A stretch of DNA of 5,770 nucleotides from Oscillospiraceae bacterium (lineage in GTDB: Bacteria; Bacillota; Clostridia; Oscillospirales; Oscillospiraceae): assembly GCA_017438675.1 (NCBI GenBank), contig JAFRUW010000143.1:1-5770 (forward strand), read 5' to 3'. Positions 5,448-5,770 of this stretch are shown here, piece after piece. The position numbers were made by a program, and so were the translations under genes. The first letter of the stretch is position 1. The number at the start of each line of letters is the position of its first letter. Below the pieces are notes generated by a model that saw only the letters and a list, made by a program, of their open reading frames with translations, did no database searches and was not told the DNA's origin.

Positions 5448-5770
5448 TCAGTTGTTGGGAGCGTAAATGTACGCCTGGGGTGATCCGGCGCCTTTCAGGT
5501 TGTTCAGCCTGGAAGCAAGTGCGGCGCCGAGGAAGATAAGCAGGAGCGAGAGAACGGCGATTGCAGCCGCAACGATCAGGACGATATTGATTAGGGAGCC
5601 GTAGTTCGCAATAATGGCTTCAAGCTCTTCGGGGAGCCCCACGCCTCTGAATACCATGGCAAAAATGCCGGTATACGAGAGAATCGTCAGCGCGCTTAAA
5701 ATGCCGATAACAATGAGCCACACCTTTACGGCGCCCAGCTTTCTGAGTCTGTTTTCATCGGACTTGAAGG
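5448..5770 (-). CDS. Two-helix small membrane protein, 5' end beyond the window
   Basis: The reading frame stays open from its TGA stop (5448-5450) to the window edge, giving at least 106 residues, so the start is not seen. The GTG at 5723 is not a convincing start: codons for FKSDENRLRKLGAVK precede it in frame and no ribosome site is visible. The visible part has a basic stretch (RLRKLGAVK), a first hydrophobic helix (WLIVIGILSALTILSYTGIF), a short loop with EELEAI, a second helix (LINIVLIVAAAIAVLSLLLI) and a short tail ending in SPQAYIYAPNN. I do not recognise the family. The basic stretch before helix one suggests both ends are cytoplasmic. It ends at its own terminator and is not in an operon with degV. 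Confidence 0.75.
   Translation of the reverse strand, partial: FKSDENRLRKLGAVKVWLIVIGILSALTILSYTGIFAMVFRGVGLPEELEAIIANYGSLINIVLIVAAAIAVLSLLLIFLGAALASRLNNLKGAGSPQAYIYAPNN

Noticed and set aside
5448..5723. Complete 91-residue gene starting at the GTG at 5723
   Set aside because: The frame continues without a stop to the window edge, no ribosome site precedes the GTG, and a basic stretch typical of the cytoplasmic side of a helix lies just upstream in frame. A partial gene is more likely.

Overview
The window most likely comes from a member of the Bacillota, class Clostridia, probably an uncultured gut- or rumen-type lineage. The grounds are GGAGG-type ribosome sites before most genes, near-consensus sigma-A promoters, a DegV protein, a lipoprotein deacetylase of a type I associate with Clostridia, and GTAGGGGCG-type palindromic repeats in a gene-free stretch. 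I know the repeat and deacetylase types from memory; no search was run.

Layout. Positions 1-645 hold no convincing gene. They are packed with repeats: an AT-rich palindrome, four variants of a GTAGGGGCG hairpin, a partial direct repeat (1-46 and 436-479), a block with two strong hairpins (about 190-420) and a 96-bp element with 9-bp inverted ends (514-609). At 647-675 a promoter, with a 7-bp inverted repeat just upstream, starts a three-gene plus-strand operon. It encodes a short flavodoxin (703-1164), a YghZ-type aldo/keto reductase (1182-2174) and an unrecognised five-helix membrane protein (2189-2893). A hairpin without a U-tract follows. A separate extended -10 promoter drives a secreted lipoprotein with a divergent CE4 polysaccharide-deacetylase domain (3047-4384).

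A bidirectional intrinsic terminator (4394-4442) separates this plus-strand half from a minus-strand half. That half has degV (4458-5303), with a near-perfect promoter, and the 3' part of a two-helix membrane protein gene (5448 to the window edge), which ends at its own terminator (5403-5437).

How the parts work together. The flavodoxin and reductase form a redox pair by position only: flavodoxin carries electrons on FMN, while the reductase should use NADPH, so a direct electron link is not implied. The deacetylase should act at the cell envelope, and DegV should bind fatty acids in the cytoplasm. I see no mobile-element transposase, CRISPR array, RNA gene or defence system, and no clear sign of a wholly new multi-gene system. 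The most unusual content is the repeat region, the enlarged deacetylase domain and the unassigned membrane protein.
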